Shown here one piece after another: positions 32,506-40,452 of a stretch of 44,652 nt of DNA. Source of the stretch: Acidobacteriota bacterium (GTDB lineage: Bacteria > Acidobacteriota > Terriglobia > Acidiferrales > UBA7541). Location: contig QHYH01000118.1 in NCBI GenBank assembly GCA_003223215.1, positions 1 through 44,652 on the forward strand, given 5' to 3'. Made by a program: the position numbers and the translations under genes. Each line of letters opens with the position of its first letter. The stretch's first letter is position 1. The notes under the pieces were generated by a model, which saw only the letters and a program-made list of their open reading frames with translations, was not told the origin of the DNA and did not search any database.

Positions 32506-33477
32506 TTACGGCACAACGGATAAATATGGCACGAAGCCGTGCGACTTGGTGCGCAACCGGTAGACTGAGGTCGTCGCGGTGATGTAAAGAGTGGCGTACC
32601 CCGGATCTCCCCAAGCCAAATTCGCAGGTTGCTCCGGCAGGACAATAGTGCCCAAGTAGCGTCCCACAGGGTTCCAAACCCAGATTCCCTTCGGGCCGGT
32701 GACGTAGATATTCCCGGCCTGGTCAATTTTCATTCCATCCGGCACGCCGTCGCCTTTTCCGCCCGGCTCCTGCGCGAAAATTCGCCCGTTGGCTAAGGTG
32801 TGTTCGGAGGTGAAATCAAAGACCCGAATGTTCCTACCCTCGCTGTCATCCACGTAGAAACGCTTGCCATCCGGAGAAAATGCCAGGCCGTTCGGTTGCG
32901 ACAATTCCTTCGTCAGCAAAGTCACCTTTCCTGAAACATCGAGGCGATAGACGCCCTGGAACGGCAACTCCTGTTTTTGTCCATTTGGAAGGTCGAGTGT
33001 CGGATCGGTGAAATAAAGCGCGCCGTCGGGACCCATCACGACGTCATTAGGACTGTTGAATCGTTTATCCTCAAAACGGTCTGCGAGAACTTCATATTCA
33101 CCTTGACGGTCAATCCGAATGATGGCGCGCAGAACGCTGGCGCAATCGATGAGTCGTTGTTGGCGATCGTAGGTGTTGCCGTCGGGATCGCCGAGAGAAA
33201 CGAGCTCCTCTTTCGTTCCATCCATGTATACGTGAAGAATCTTGTTACTGACTTCGTCGCTGACAATCACGAAGCCGGCAGGATCCCACACCGGGCCTTC
33301 GGTAAAACCAAAGCCGGACGCCACGGTGGATAATTTGGATTCCCGGTCAACGAGTGTCCAAAAATCGTCAGAATTCGCTTGCAGCTGAAATTCACGCCTA
33401 GGTTTCTGCGGTCCGGTACAAACCCCGCCTAACGAAAGAACGGAAAACAACAGGACCACTGAAAATCTCCACCTCAT
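32506..33477 (-). CDS. Exported SMP-30/gluconolactonase-like protein
   Basis: 323 residues with a signal peptide (MRWRFSVVLLFSVLSLGGVC). Six-bladed propeller with the SMP-30 metal ligands: E in GFTEGPVWDP, N in RFNSPNDVVMGPDG, N in QPNGLAFSPDG and D in GVPDGMKID. Exported sugar lactonases of this type hydrolyse aldonolactones in the periplasm. It sits 26 bp downstream of the cytochrome gene on the same strand, so the two probably share a transcript. Its stop lies at the very edge of the IS200/IS605 right end; the last few residues (SHGFVPYLSVVP) may be altered. Confidence 0.87.
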   Translation of the reverse strand: MRWRFSVVLLFSVLSLGGVCTGPQKPRREFQLQANSDDFWTLVDRESKLSTVASGFGFTEGPVWDPAGFVIVSDEVSNKILHVYMDGTKEELVSLGDPDGNTYDRQQRLIDCASVLRAIIRIDRQGEYEVLADRFEDKRFNSPNDVVMGPDGALYFTDPTLDLPNGQKQELPFQGVYRLDVSGKVTLLTKELSQPNGLAFSPDGKRFYVDDSEGRNIRVFDFTSEHTLANGRIFAQEPGGKGDGVPDGMKIDQAGNIYVTGPKGIWVWNPVGRYLGTIVLPEQPANLAWGDPGYATLYITATTSVYRLRTKSHGFVPYLSVVP

Positions 33478-33503
33478 TAGCGCGCAATCCCCCGGCTCAA
33501 TTG

Positions 33504-34379
33504 CTATTCCTCGTCCCGGTCTTCACGATTGCTCTGCGCCTTTCGGACACTGGCTGACCGCGATGTCCAGAGCAAATAACTCACCAAGTCGTCGAGTTCC
33601 CCAGACGACAGGATAGTGCCGTAGTCTGAAGGCATTGCGGACCGTCCGGTATAAGTCAGGTCCTTGATATCCGACTTGTTTAGGAGATGAAACACGCCAT
33701 CAGGAGTCTGTAGTTGCAGTGAAAAATTGTCTTCGTTGCGTGCTATGCCGGAAAGCGTGGTCGAATCGGCAAGAATGACAGTAACCAAGCCGCGTCGGGG
33801 ATCGAGATCTTTGTTGGGATTGACGATCACGGAACGAATGTCATCGGCACCCATTCTCGTTGCGTAGGAAGTGAGGTCCAGACCAAAGAACCCACCCTGG
33901 CCGCTGATCATATGACACTCCGCGCATTTCGCTTTGCCAAAGAACAGCGCCTTTCCGCGTGGGGGATCACCCGGGAGAGGGGGCATTTTGCTGCCGCCTT
34001 GCAGCGAACGCAGATAGTCAACGAGCGCCGACAGTTTGGCGGGTGCGTAAGACGCGAACGATGGCATGCCGGCCGAGGTTTTTCCATCGGTCAGGATCTT
34101 GCGGAGTTCCGCATCTGTCTTGCGCACGACTTCGGAGCGGGACACGAGGTCCGGTCCGCGCTCGCCACCGCGTGCGTCGAGCCCATGGCACGACGCACAT
34201 GCGGTGTCAAAAGCCGCCTTGGCCTCCATGAGGCTCACGGCGTTCGTTTTGGACGCGGTCCTACCTGGCCTGTTCTGCGCGCTAAGAGGAACGGCAGCGA
34301 TCGCAAGAAAGCAAGACACTGCCGTCAACCGAATCAAGACTTCCGCTGAGACAGACCGCTTCCTTCGTTCCTTAGGCAT
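33504..34379 (-). CDS. Exported di-haem c-type cytochrome
   Basis: 291 residues. An uncleaved or cleaved hydrophobic N-terminus (LIRLTAVSCFLAIAAVPLSAQN) directs export. Two haem c sites are visible: CASCH near residue 60 with a distal SAGMPSF methionine, and CAECH near residue 150; the second domain (about 140-260) resembles the haem-binding domain found fused to Planctomycete/Acidobacteria membrane dehydrogenases, with DLDPRRGLVTVILADSTTLSG and the closing MPSDYGTILSSGELDDLVSYL. Role: electron acceptor. The quinoprotein gene across the divergent promoter is a natural donor. Confidence 0.88.
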   Translation of the reverse strand: MPKERRKRSVSAEVLIRLTAVSCFLAIAAVPLSAQNRPGRTASKTNAVSLMEAKAAFDTACASCHGLDARGGERGPDLVSRSEVVRKTDAELRKILTDGKTSAGMPSFASYAPAKLSALVDYLRSLQGGSKMPPLPGDPPRGKALFFGKAKCAECHMISGQGGFFGLDLTSYATRMGADDIRSVIVNPNKDLDPRRGLVTVILADSTTLSGIARNEDNFSLQLQTPDGVFHLLNKSDIKDLTYTGRSAMPSDYGTILSSGELDDLVSYLLWTSRSASVRKAQSNREDRDEE

Positions 34380-34496
34380 GGCCGATCTTAAGCAATTCGG
34401 TTTACGGGATCAACTCTTCCGCAAGCAACGCAAAAGACTTCTCCGAATGCTTCCAAAGATGCTAAAGTGCGCGCGTCTTAAGTGCAAGGAGGGTCT

Positions 34497-35276
34497 GTGC
34501 TAACTCTTCGATTTTTTCGTCGTGACGTCGCTTTGTTCTTGAGTCTGCCGGTCACTCTGAGCCTATTGGTTCTAGCACATGCCGCGAAAACTTCGGCAAG
34601 ACAAGAATTGCCCGCAGCACAAGCGAAAGATGAGGCATCTCTGCTCGATGGTTTTCGCCATGTGGAGGTCGCCTCCGTGTCCGATGCCCTCGAACAGATT
34701 GCCAATAAAAAGATGTATATGACCCATCGCATGCGCCCGATCTTTCAAACACGGTTCGCAGGTTATGCACTCACCGTTTCGCTGAAAAAGGATGCCAATC
34801 ACGATCCTGACGCCCTCAAAGGCATGCTGCAGGCCATCGACACGGGCACGCCCAATTCCGTTTACGTCATGGTGGTGGAAGATGGAAACGACATCGCCGG
34901 CATGGGCGGATTGATGGGCACGGCTATGGCGGCCAGAAACTTTTCGGGCGCAGTGATCGACGGTGGAGTGCGAGACACCGCCTATCTCCAAAAGATTGGC
35001 TTCCCGGTATACGCACTCGGCGTTGTCCCTTCGACGTCCGTCAGCCACTACCGATTTGCCGGCTCGAATATCCCCGTGACTTGCGACGGCGTACCGGTAA
35101 ACCCGGGAGATATCATCACCGCCGATCCCGATGGCGTAGTGGTTGTACCCAAGGGCATCGCTCCTCAGATTTTAAAACTAGCGCAGGAAATGGACTTCAA
35201 GGAGCACTCGATGTATGCCTACATAGAGAAGCTTAAATCGATTCTGGAAGCCGTGGCCAAATTCGGCCGGTTGTGA
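34497..35276 (+). CDS. Exported RraA-like protein (HMG/CHA aldolase fold)
   Basis: 259 residues from GTG 34497; GGAGG lies 4 nt upstream, and GTG 34482 would put the ribosome site inside the frame. A signal peptide (FLSLPVTLSLLVLAHAA) precedes a full RraA domain: SVSDALEQI, GGLMGTAMAARNFSGAVIDGGVRDTAYL (the G-x3-R/D metal and pyruvate site) and the closing VNPGDIITADPDGVVVVP. Family members split 4-hydroxy-4-methyl-2-oxoglutarate or decarboxylate oxaloacetate, others inhibit RNase E. An exported member cannot be an RNase E regulator, so an aldolase/decarboxylase-like role is more likely. Divergent from the cytochrome gene, with 117 bp between. Confidence 0.85.
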   Translation: MLTLRFFRRDVALFLSLPVTLSLLVLAHAAKTSARQELPAAQAKDEASLLDGFRHVEVASVSDALEQIANKKMYMTHRMRPIFQTRFAGYALTVSLKKDANHDPDALKGMLQAIDTGTPNSVYVMVVEDGNDIAGMGGLMGTAMAARNFSGAVIDGGVRDTAYLQKIGFPVYALGVVPSTSVSHYRFAGSNIPVTCDGVPVNPGDIITADPDGVVVVPKGIAPQILKLAQEMDFKEHSMYAYIEKLKSILEAVAKFGRL

Positions 35277-35341
35277 AATATTCTGGCCTCCCGCCGCCGA
35301 CTTGTAGTATATGAGTTTCATTCTTTGGAGCCGCCTTCATT

Positions 35342-37018
35342 GTGACGAAGTTCCGATTGTCGCTGAGGAGACAAAACTCTAGCGATGGCCCGATGGCGAC
35401 CATTTTTCTTTTACTTGCGCTGCTTTTGAAAGCGATGCCGTTGTCCTCCCAGGACGACCGGATGACTTCCCTGACCACTACCATTGACGTGCTCCCCGCC
35501 CAATTATTGTCAAGGCCGAGTGCTACAAACTGGCTGTCGTACAACGGGGATTACACTGGCCGCCGCTACAGCGCTCTACGCGAAGTCCATGCTGGTAACG
35601 TCGCGCAGCTCCGCGCCCAGTGGGTCTTTCACGCATCGAGCTCCAGCAACCTCGAAGTTACTCCTGTTGTCGTAGACGGAATCATGTTCATCACCGCAGC
35701 CAACGACGCATTCGCCCTCGACGCCCAAACGGGACGGACTCTCTGGCATTACTCGCGTCCGGTCACCGAAGGACTCATCGACGACGCCTCGCAACATCAC
35801 AATCGCGGCGTCGGCATCTGGCGCTCACGCATCTATATGGAAACGGACAATGCGCATCTGCTTTGTTTGGACGCCCGCTCCGGACATCTTCTCTGGGATG
35901 TCGCTTACACCGATGGCAGCCCAAATTACGGCGCAACTAGCGCGCCACTGGTCGTGCAAAATAAAGTGATCGTAGGAACTTCTGGAGGCGACGACGGCGT
36001 ACGCGGCTTTGTCGCCGCTTATGACGCGGAGACCGGCAGGGAGGCGTGGCGTTTTTGGACCATTCCGCCCCCCGGCGAATTCGGTTCCGCGAGCTGGCCG
36101 GGCGAAAGCTACAAACTGGGCGGCGGCACCACCTGGATGCCAGGCACGTTTGATCCTGAACTCAACACCATTTTCTGGGGCACGAGCAATCCTGCGCCCG
36201 ATTTTGACGGTGCCCCGCGCCCTGGCGATGACCTCTACACCGATTGTCTGCTCGCACTCGATCCGGACACAGGCAAACTCAAATGGTATTTTCAGTTCAC
36301 CCCGCACGACCTTTTTGACTATGACGCAACCCAGACGCCAGTCCTTGTCGACGCAACGTTCCGCGGACGGCCGCGGAAACTCATCATCGAAGCAAACCGA
36401 AACGGTTTTCTGTACTTGCTCGATCGCACCAACGGCCAATTTCTCTCCGCAATGCGCTTCGCCGAGAAACTGAATTGGGCTACCGGAATTGACGAGAAAG
36501 GCCGCCCCATCCGCACGGAAATCAAGCCTAGCGCGGAAGGCACGCGCGTTTGCCCCGGCATGGTCGGGGCCACCAATTGGCACGCGCCTTCTTACAATCC
36601 CGAGACTTCACTCTTTTATTTCATGGCCCTCGAGTCTTGCAGCGTTTTGGTTTTGAAACCCCAAGCATTCAAGCCCCGCGAAACGTACTATTCCACCGGT
36701 GCCCGTCACAGCGAAGGTGACTACAACCAGAAAATCTTATTGGCCTATTCTGTCGACGGCGACAAGCCCGCCTGGCGCTACGTCCAGACAGGCCGGGGCC
36801 ATTCTGCAGGCGGAACGATGACCACGGCCGGTGGACTTGTCTTTTTCGGTGACGATGCGGAATCCTTTGAGGCCGTTGACGCGCAGACGGGTAAGCCACT
36901 TTGGCACTTCCACACCGGCCAGAACATCGCCGCATCCCCGATGAGCTACGCCATCAACTCGAAACAATATGTGGCGATCGCCGCGGGGAGCGACATTTTC
37001 AGTTTTGCCCTGCCGTGA
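35342..37018 (+). CDS. Exported quinoprotein-type (PQQ) dehydrogenase
   Basis: 558 residues from GTG 35342, with a hydrophobic leader (ATIFLLLALLLKAMPLSSQ). An eight-bladed propeller with tryptophan-docking repeats (DAQTGRTLWHY, DARSGHLLWDV, DAETGREAWRF, DPDTGKLKWYF, DAQTGKPLWHF). The catalytic region TPHDLFDYDATQTP carries D326 and a second acid D328, as in lanthanide-type enzymes. The vicinal CysCys that stacks on PQQ is replaced by QHH before NRGVG. No cytochrome domain is fused. From memory, some Acidobacteria proteins of this kind are called 'empty' quinoproteins because PQQ synthesis is missing, so cofactor content is uncertain. Ends 91 bp before the RidA-like gene. Confidence 0.85.
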   Translation: MTKFRLSLRRQNSSDGPMATIFLLLALLLKAMPLSSQDDRMTSLTTTIDVLPAQLLSRPSATNWLSYNGDYTGRRYSALREVHAGNVAQLRAQWVFHASSSSNLEVTPVVVDGIMFITAANDAFALDAQTGRTLWHYSRPVTEGLIDDASQHHNRGVGIWRSRIYMETDNAHLLCLDARSGHLLWDVAYTDGSPNYGATSAPLVVQNKVIVGTSGGDDGVRGFVAAYDAETGREAWRFWTIPPPGEFGSASWPGESYKLGGGTTWMPGTFDPELNTIFWGTSNPAPDFDGAPRPGDDLYTDCLLALDPDTGKLKWYFQFTPHDLFDYDATQTPVLVDATFRGRPRKLIIEANRNGFLYLLDRTNGQFLSAMRFAEKLNWATGIDEKGRPIRTEIKPSAEGTRVCPGMVGATNWHAPSYNPETSLFYFMALESCSVLVLKPQAFKPRETYYSTGARHSEGDYNQKILLAYSVDGDKPAWRYVQTGRGHSAGGTMTTAGGLVFFGDDAESFEAVDAQTGKPLWHFHTGQNIAASPMSYAINSKQYVAIAAGSDIFSFALP

Positions 37019-37109
37019 CGGAAGCAGGCATGGCTTCGCAGCACAACGATGTTGAGGGTAAGGGCAGTTGGAAAGAACGGAACGAAGAACCAATCAAGAA
37101 GGAGGAACA

Positions 37110-37616
37110 ATGCTTTCATTTCTGACTTCGCGGCGTGGTTTCGCAACAAGGCTGGCCGCACTCATTCCGGGGTTTGCCGTTTCCGGGGCTCGGGTCAGCG
37201 CAGCGGCCTCTCCGCAAGCTGCAACAGGCGTGAAGAAACTCAATTACGAAGGCAAGCCGGCCGGAACCGGGTTCATCACCCCGCTCGTCATACACAACGA
37301 CACCATCTACATCGCTGGCCAAGGAGCCCATTCGCATGATCCCGAAGGGCAGTTCCCCATGGACATCGAGACCCACACCAAAAAGGTGATGGACAACGTC
37401 AAGACTCTGGTCGAGACCGGCGGCGGCACCATGGACAGCATTCTTCAGCTCACCGTTTATCTGACCAAGATCGACGACTACGATGGCATGAACAAAATCT
37501 TCAAAACTTATTTCCCGAATGGCGGCCCCGCGCGAACCACGGTAGCCGTTGCCGCACTTCCCGGGAATTCGCTGGTGGAAATCAATTGTATTGCCGCCGT
37601 CACGCGGAAGGGATGA
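37110..37616 (+). CDS. RidA-like protein with a twin-arginine signal
   Basis: 168 residues from ATG 37110, with AAGGAGG 5 nt upstream. N-terminus LTSRRGFATRLAALIPGFAVSGARVSAAA has the SRRGFATR twin-arginine pattern, a hydrophobic core and an AxA site. The mature part is a complete Rid/YjgF domain: IYIAGQGAHS, MDNVKTLVETGGGTMDSILQLTVYLT, and GGPARTTVAVAALPGNSLVEI with the deaminase arginine R142 and E157. Rid proteins hydrolyse enamine/imine intermediates released by PLP enzymes. The stop lies 12 bp before the PLP-enzyme gene. Export of a Rid protein is unusual and matches export of its likely partner. Confidence 0.88.
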   Translation: MLSFLTSRRGFATRLAALIPGFAVSGARVSAAASPQAATGVKKLNYEGKPAGTGFITPLVIHNDTIYIAGQGAHSHDPEGQFPMDIETHTKKVMDNVKTLVETGGGTMDSILQLTVYLTKIDDYDGMNKIFKTYFPNGGPARTTVAVAALPGNSLVEINCIAAVTRKG

Positions 37617-37628
37617 GAGGCGTTCCCC

Positions 37629-38888
37629 ATGACCATCAAGAATTTTTTGAACCGGCGAAACTTCCTCGGAAGCGCTGGCGTGCTTGGGGGCATGATGCTT
37701 AGCGCGCGCAGAGTATTAGGCTTGACAGCCCTCCTTCCGGCACCAGCGCAACAAAGACTCACTGGCTTTGGCGCCACAGGAAACGTTTACGAAGAGCTGG
37801 GAGTCACCACCGTGATCAACGGCCAAGGAACCATGACTTACTTGGGCGGCTCACTCCCCCGTCCGGAAGTCGCAGCCGTTATGGCCCTTGCGGCGGAACA
37901 TTTTGTTTCCATCGTGGAATTGGAACAGGCCGCGGGAAAGCGCGTCGTGGAACTGCTGAAGCTTCCCGCCGACTACGATGCGATTGTCACCTGCGGCGCA
38001 GCGGCAGGCATGCAGTCCGGCCTCGCAGGAATTCTCACCGGCAACAATCCCAAATTCATCGAGCAACTGCCGGATCTCGCCGGCATGAAAAGTGAAGTCA
38101 TCATTCAAAAGTCGCACCGAAACGGGTTCGATCATCAGTTACGCGCTACCGGCGTCAAACTGGTCGAAGTGGAATCGCGCGAGGACGTGAAGCGGGCCAT
38201 CAATTCACAAACGGCCATGATGCACTTTTCGAATTTTGCCAACGCGGCCGGCCAAATCAAAGTCGACGAATGGGTAAAGCTCGCGCATGAAAACCAGATT
38301 CCCGCCTTCAACGACGCTGCGGCGGACACCCCGCCCGTTTCGCATCTCTGGGACTACGCCAACATGGGCTACGACCTTATCGCGTTCAGCGGCGGCAAAG
38401 CCATCCGCGGACCGCAATGCGCCGGGCTGCTCATTGGCAAAAAAGAATTGATCGCCAACGCACTGCTCAACAACAGCCCGCATGAAGATACGCTTGGCCG
38501 CGGCATGAAAGTTGGCAAGGAGGAAATCATCGGCATGGTCAAAGCCCTGGAATGCTACTTGAACGAAGACCACGCCGCGCTGGACAAGGAATGGTGGCGC
38601 CGCCTGGACGCAGTTTCCGCAGAGGTTGCGCGAGTTCCCGGAGTGGCAACCTCCTTCAACGTTCCCGACGTTGCCAATCATGTCCCGCACATGCGCATTT
38701 TTTGGGATCCGCGCAAGATTTCTCTGTCTCCCCACGACGCCGCCAGCGCGCTGCGAAATGGCAAGCCCTCCATCGTGCTCGGTTCATCGGAAGGCGGCCT
38801 GGGCATGAACTCGTTCATGCTGAAACCCGGCGAAGAAAAAATCATCGCCGCACAACTTGTCCAGCTCTTCAAATCCCATACCGCGTGA
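37629..38888 (+). CDS. Tat-exported SelA/DgaE-like PLP enzyme
   Basis: 419 residues. The N-terminus (NRRNFLGSAGVLGGMMLSA) is a twin-arginine signal. The mature enzyme is fold-type I: VTCGAAAGMQSGLAG binds the phosphate, PAFNDAAADTPP (D229) pairs with the pyridine nitrogen, and AFSGGKAIRGPQ holds the Schiff-base lysine K257. The closest families are SelA-like 'selenocysteine synthase' homologues, including D-glucosaminate-6-phosphate ammonia-lyase; a selenium role is unlikely since tRNA-Sec must be cytoplasmic. It may perform alpha,beta-elimination (ammonia loss) on a hydroxy-amino acid or amino-sugar acid. Coupled with the RidA-like gene; the MFS gene follows after 66 bp. Confidence 0.87.
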   Translation: MTIKNFLNRRNFLGSAGVLGGMMLSARRVLGLTALLPAPAQQRLTGFGATGNVYEELGVTTVINGQGTMTYLGGSLPRPEVAAVMALAAEHFVSIVELEQAAGKRVVELLKLPADYDAIVTCGAAAGMQSGLAGILTGNNPKFIEQLPDLAGMKSEVIIQKSHRNGFDHQLRATGVKLVEVESREDVKRAINSQTAMMHFSNFANAAGQIKVDEWVKLAHENQIPAFNDAAADTPPVSHLWDYANMGYDLIAFSGGKAIRGPQCAGLLIGKKELIANALLNNSPHEDTLGRGMKVGKEEIIGMVKALECYLNEDHAALDKEWWRRLDAVSAEVARVPGVATSFNVPDVANHVPHMRIFWDPRKISLSPHDAASALRNGKPSIVLGSSEGGLGMNSFMLKPGEEKIIAAQLVQLFKSHTA

Positions 38889-38954
38889 CGGCGGGATGCG
38901 TCATTTGAGGGCCGGCGAGTTGGGCATGCTGGAAGGCGACTCGAGTATCTGTCA

Positions 38955-40253
38955 ATGACTTCACAGCCGACAAGCCACGTACGCTGGTTTCTCGTCTTCT
39001 TGCTTTTTGTCCTGAGTGCCGTCGCGTTTCTCGACCGGGTGAATCTTTCCATCGCGGGCGCAAAGATCTCCGAGGAGTTCGGCATCAGCAACATCCGCCT
39101 CGGCCTTGTCTTCAGCGCATTTCTTTTCGGGTATGCGCTCTTCCAAACTCCCGCAGGATGGCTCGCCGATCGCTTTGGTCCCAGGCGAATGCTTACTCTT
39201 GGAGTCCTGTGGTGGGGCGTCTTTAGCGCCTTGACGGCAGCCATCTCTCCCAACATTGGCCATACCGTGGTGGTCCTCGTGGTGATTCGCTTTCTCCTTG
39301 GTGCCGGCGAGGCCATCGTATATCCCGCTTCCAACCAGTTTGTCGCGCGTTGGATCCCTAGTCACGAACGCGGCGTGGCTAACGGGATCATTTTCGCCGG
39401 TGTCGGCATCGGCGCGGGGATCACTCCTCCGCTCATCTCCTTCGTTATGCTGCGCTACGGGTGGCGCTCGTCCTTCTTGATCAGTGCGCTAATCGGGCTT
39501 GCCGTCGGCGCCGTATGGTTTCTGGTCGCACGCGATACGCCTGATGAGCATCCTTCTTTGTCGTCGAATGAGCTCACACTCATTCAGCAGGGGATTCCGA
39601 AATCGGCAGCTTCGAACGAAGGAAACCTGCTCTCATGGTCCAGCATCCTGTCGAGCCGCAATGTCTGGATTCTCTCGCTTGCGTATTTTTGCTTCGGCTA
39701 CGTCGCCTGGGTTTTCTTTAGCTGGTTCTATCTCTATCTCGCCAGAGTGCGGGGCCTGGACTTGAAGACTAGCGCCCTCTACGCAACGCTGCCTTTTCTA
39801 GCTATGGCGGTCTGCAGCCCATTTGGCGGAGCCATCAGCGACACCGTGACTAAACATCTGGGCTCGCGACTGGGTCGCTGCAGCATCGCCGTCCTCGGTT
39901 TCATCCTTACCGCGACCTTCCTTGTTTTTGGGTCCGCTGCCCACGATGCACGAGTCGCGAGCTTTGTTCTGGCCGGTGGCGCAGGCTCTCTCTATCTTTC
40001 ACAAAGCTCGTTCTGGGCGGTTTCCGCAGATCTCGGCGGAAAATCCTCCGGCTCGCTCTCCGGCTTCATGAACATGGCAAATCAAATCGGCGGCATGATT
40101 ACCGTGTCCTTGACTCCTTTCCTGGCGGACAGATTTGGGTGGAACACGGGATTTTACGTCGCGGCTGCCATTGCCGGGCTCGGCGCGATCGCTTGGCTTT
40201 TGGTCAACCCAGGACTTACCCTGGCCCCTTCGTCGAGAAATTCATTGATCTAA
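38955..40253 (+). CDS. MFS transporter, anion:cation symporter (ACS) type
   Basis: 432 residues with 12 predicted membrane segments. The N-terminal signature AVAFLDRVNLSIAGAKISEEFG and the loop GWLADRFGPRRML match the ACS family (ExuT/GudP/GarP-like), which imports hexuronates, aldarates and related organic anions with protons. FLLGAGEAIVYPASNQFVARWIP is also typical. Its place straight after four exported-enzyme genes suggests import of their acidic product. ATG 38955 has a weak ribosome site. Confidence 0.88.
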   Translation: MTSQPTSHVRWFLVFLLFVLSAVAFLDRVNLSIAGAKISEEFGISNIRLGLVFSAFLFGYALFQTPAGWLADRFGPRRMLTLGVLWWGVFSALTAAISPNIGHTVVVLVVIRFLLGAGEAIVYPASNQFVARWIPSHERGVANGIIFAGVGIGAGITPPLISFVMLRYGWRSSFLISALIGLAVGAVWFLVARDTPDEHPSLSSNELTLIQQGIPKSAASNEGNLLSWSSILSSRNVWILSLAYFCFGYVAWVFFSWFYLYLARVRGLDLKTSALYATLPFLAMAVCSPFGGAISDTVTKHLGSRLGRCSIAVLGFILTATFLVFGSAAHDARVASFVLAGGAGSLYLSQSSFWAVSADLGGKSSGSLSGFMNMANQIGGMITVSLTPFLADRFGWNTGFYVAAAIAGLGAIAWLLVNPGLTLAPSSRNSLI

Positions 40254-40452
40254 CCGGGTTCATCTGAACAAAGAATACCTCCCTGAGCCTCCCTTCCGAT
40301 CGACGAAGGCTGCTCGCCTCTTGTCAGCTTGGGCGAAGTGGCACCGACTTCGCTCCGCCGGAGTTGTCCACGCGGAAAGAAAGTAAAGTTAGTTCGGCCC
40401 ACTTGACTTCCACTACACTTCGTCATAAGCTCCGCGCCAACTGGGGGTCCCG

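Noticed and set aside
37629-38888. Selenocysteine synthase SelA
   Set aside because: The protein has a twin-arginine export signal and lies in a sugar-type cluster; tRNA-linked chemistry cannot occur outside the cytoplasm.
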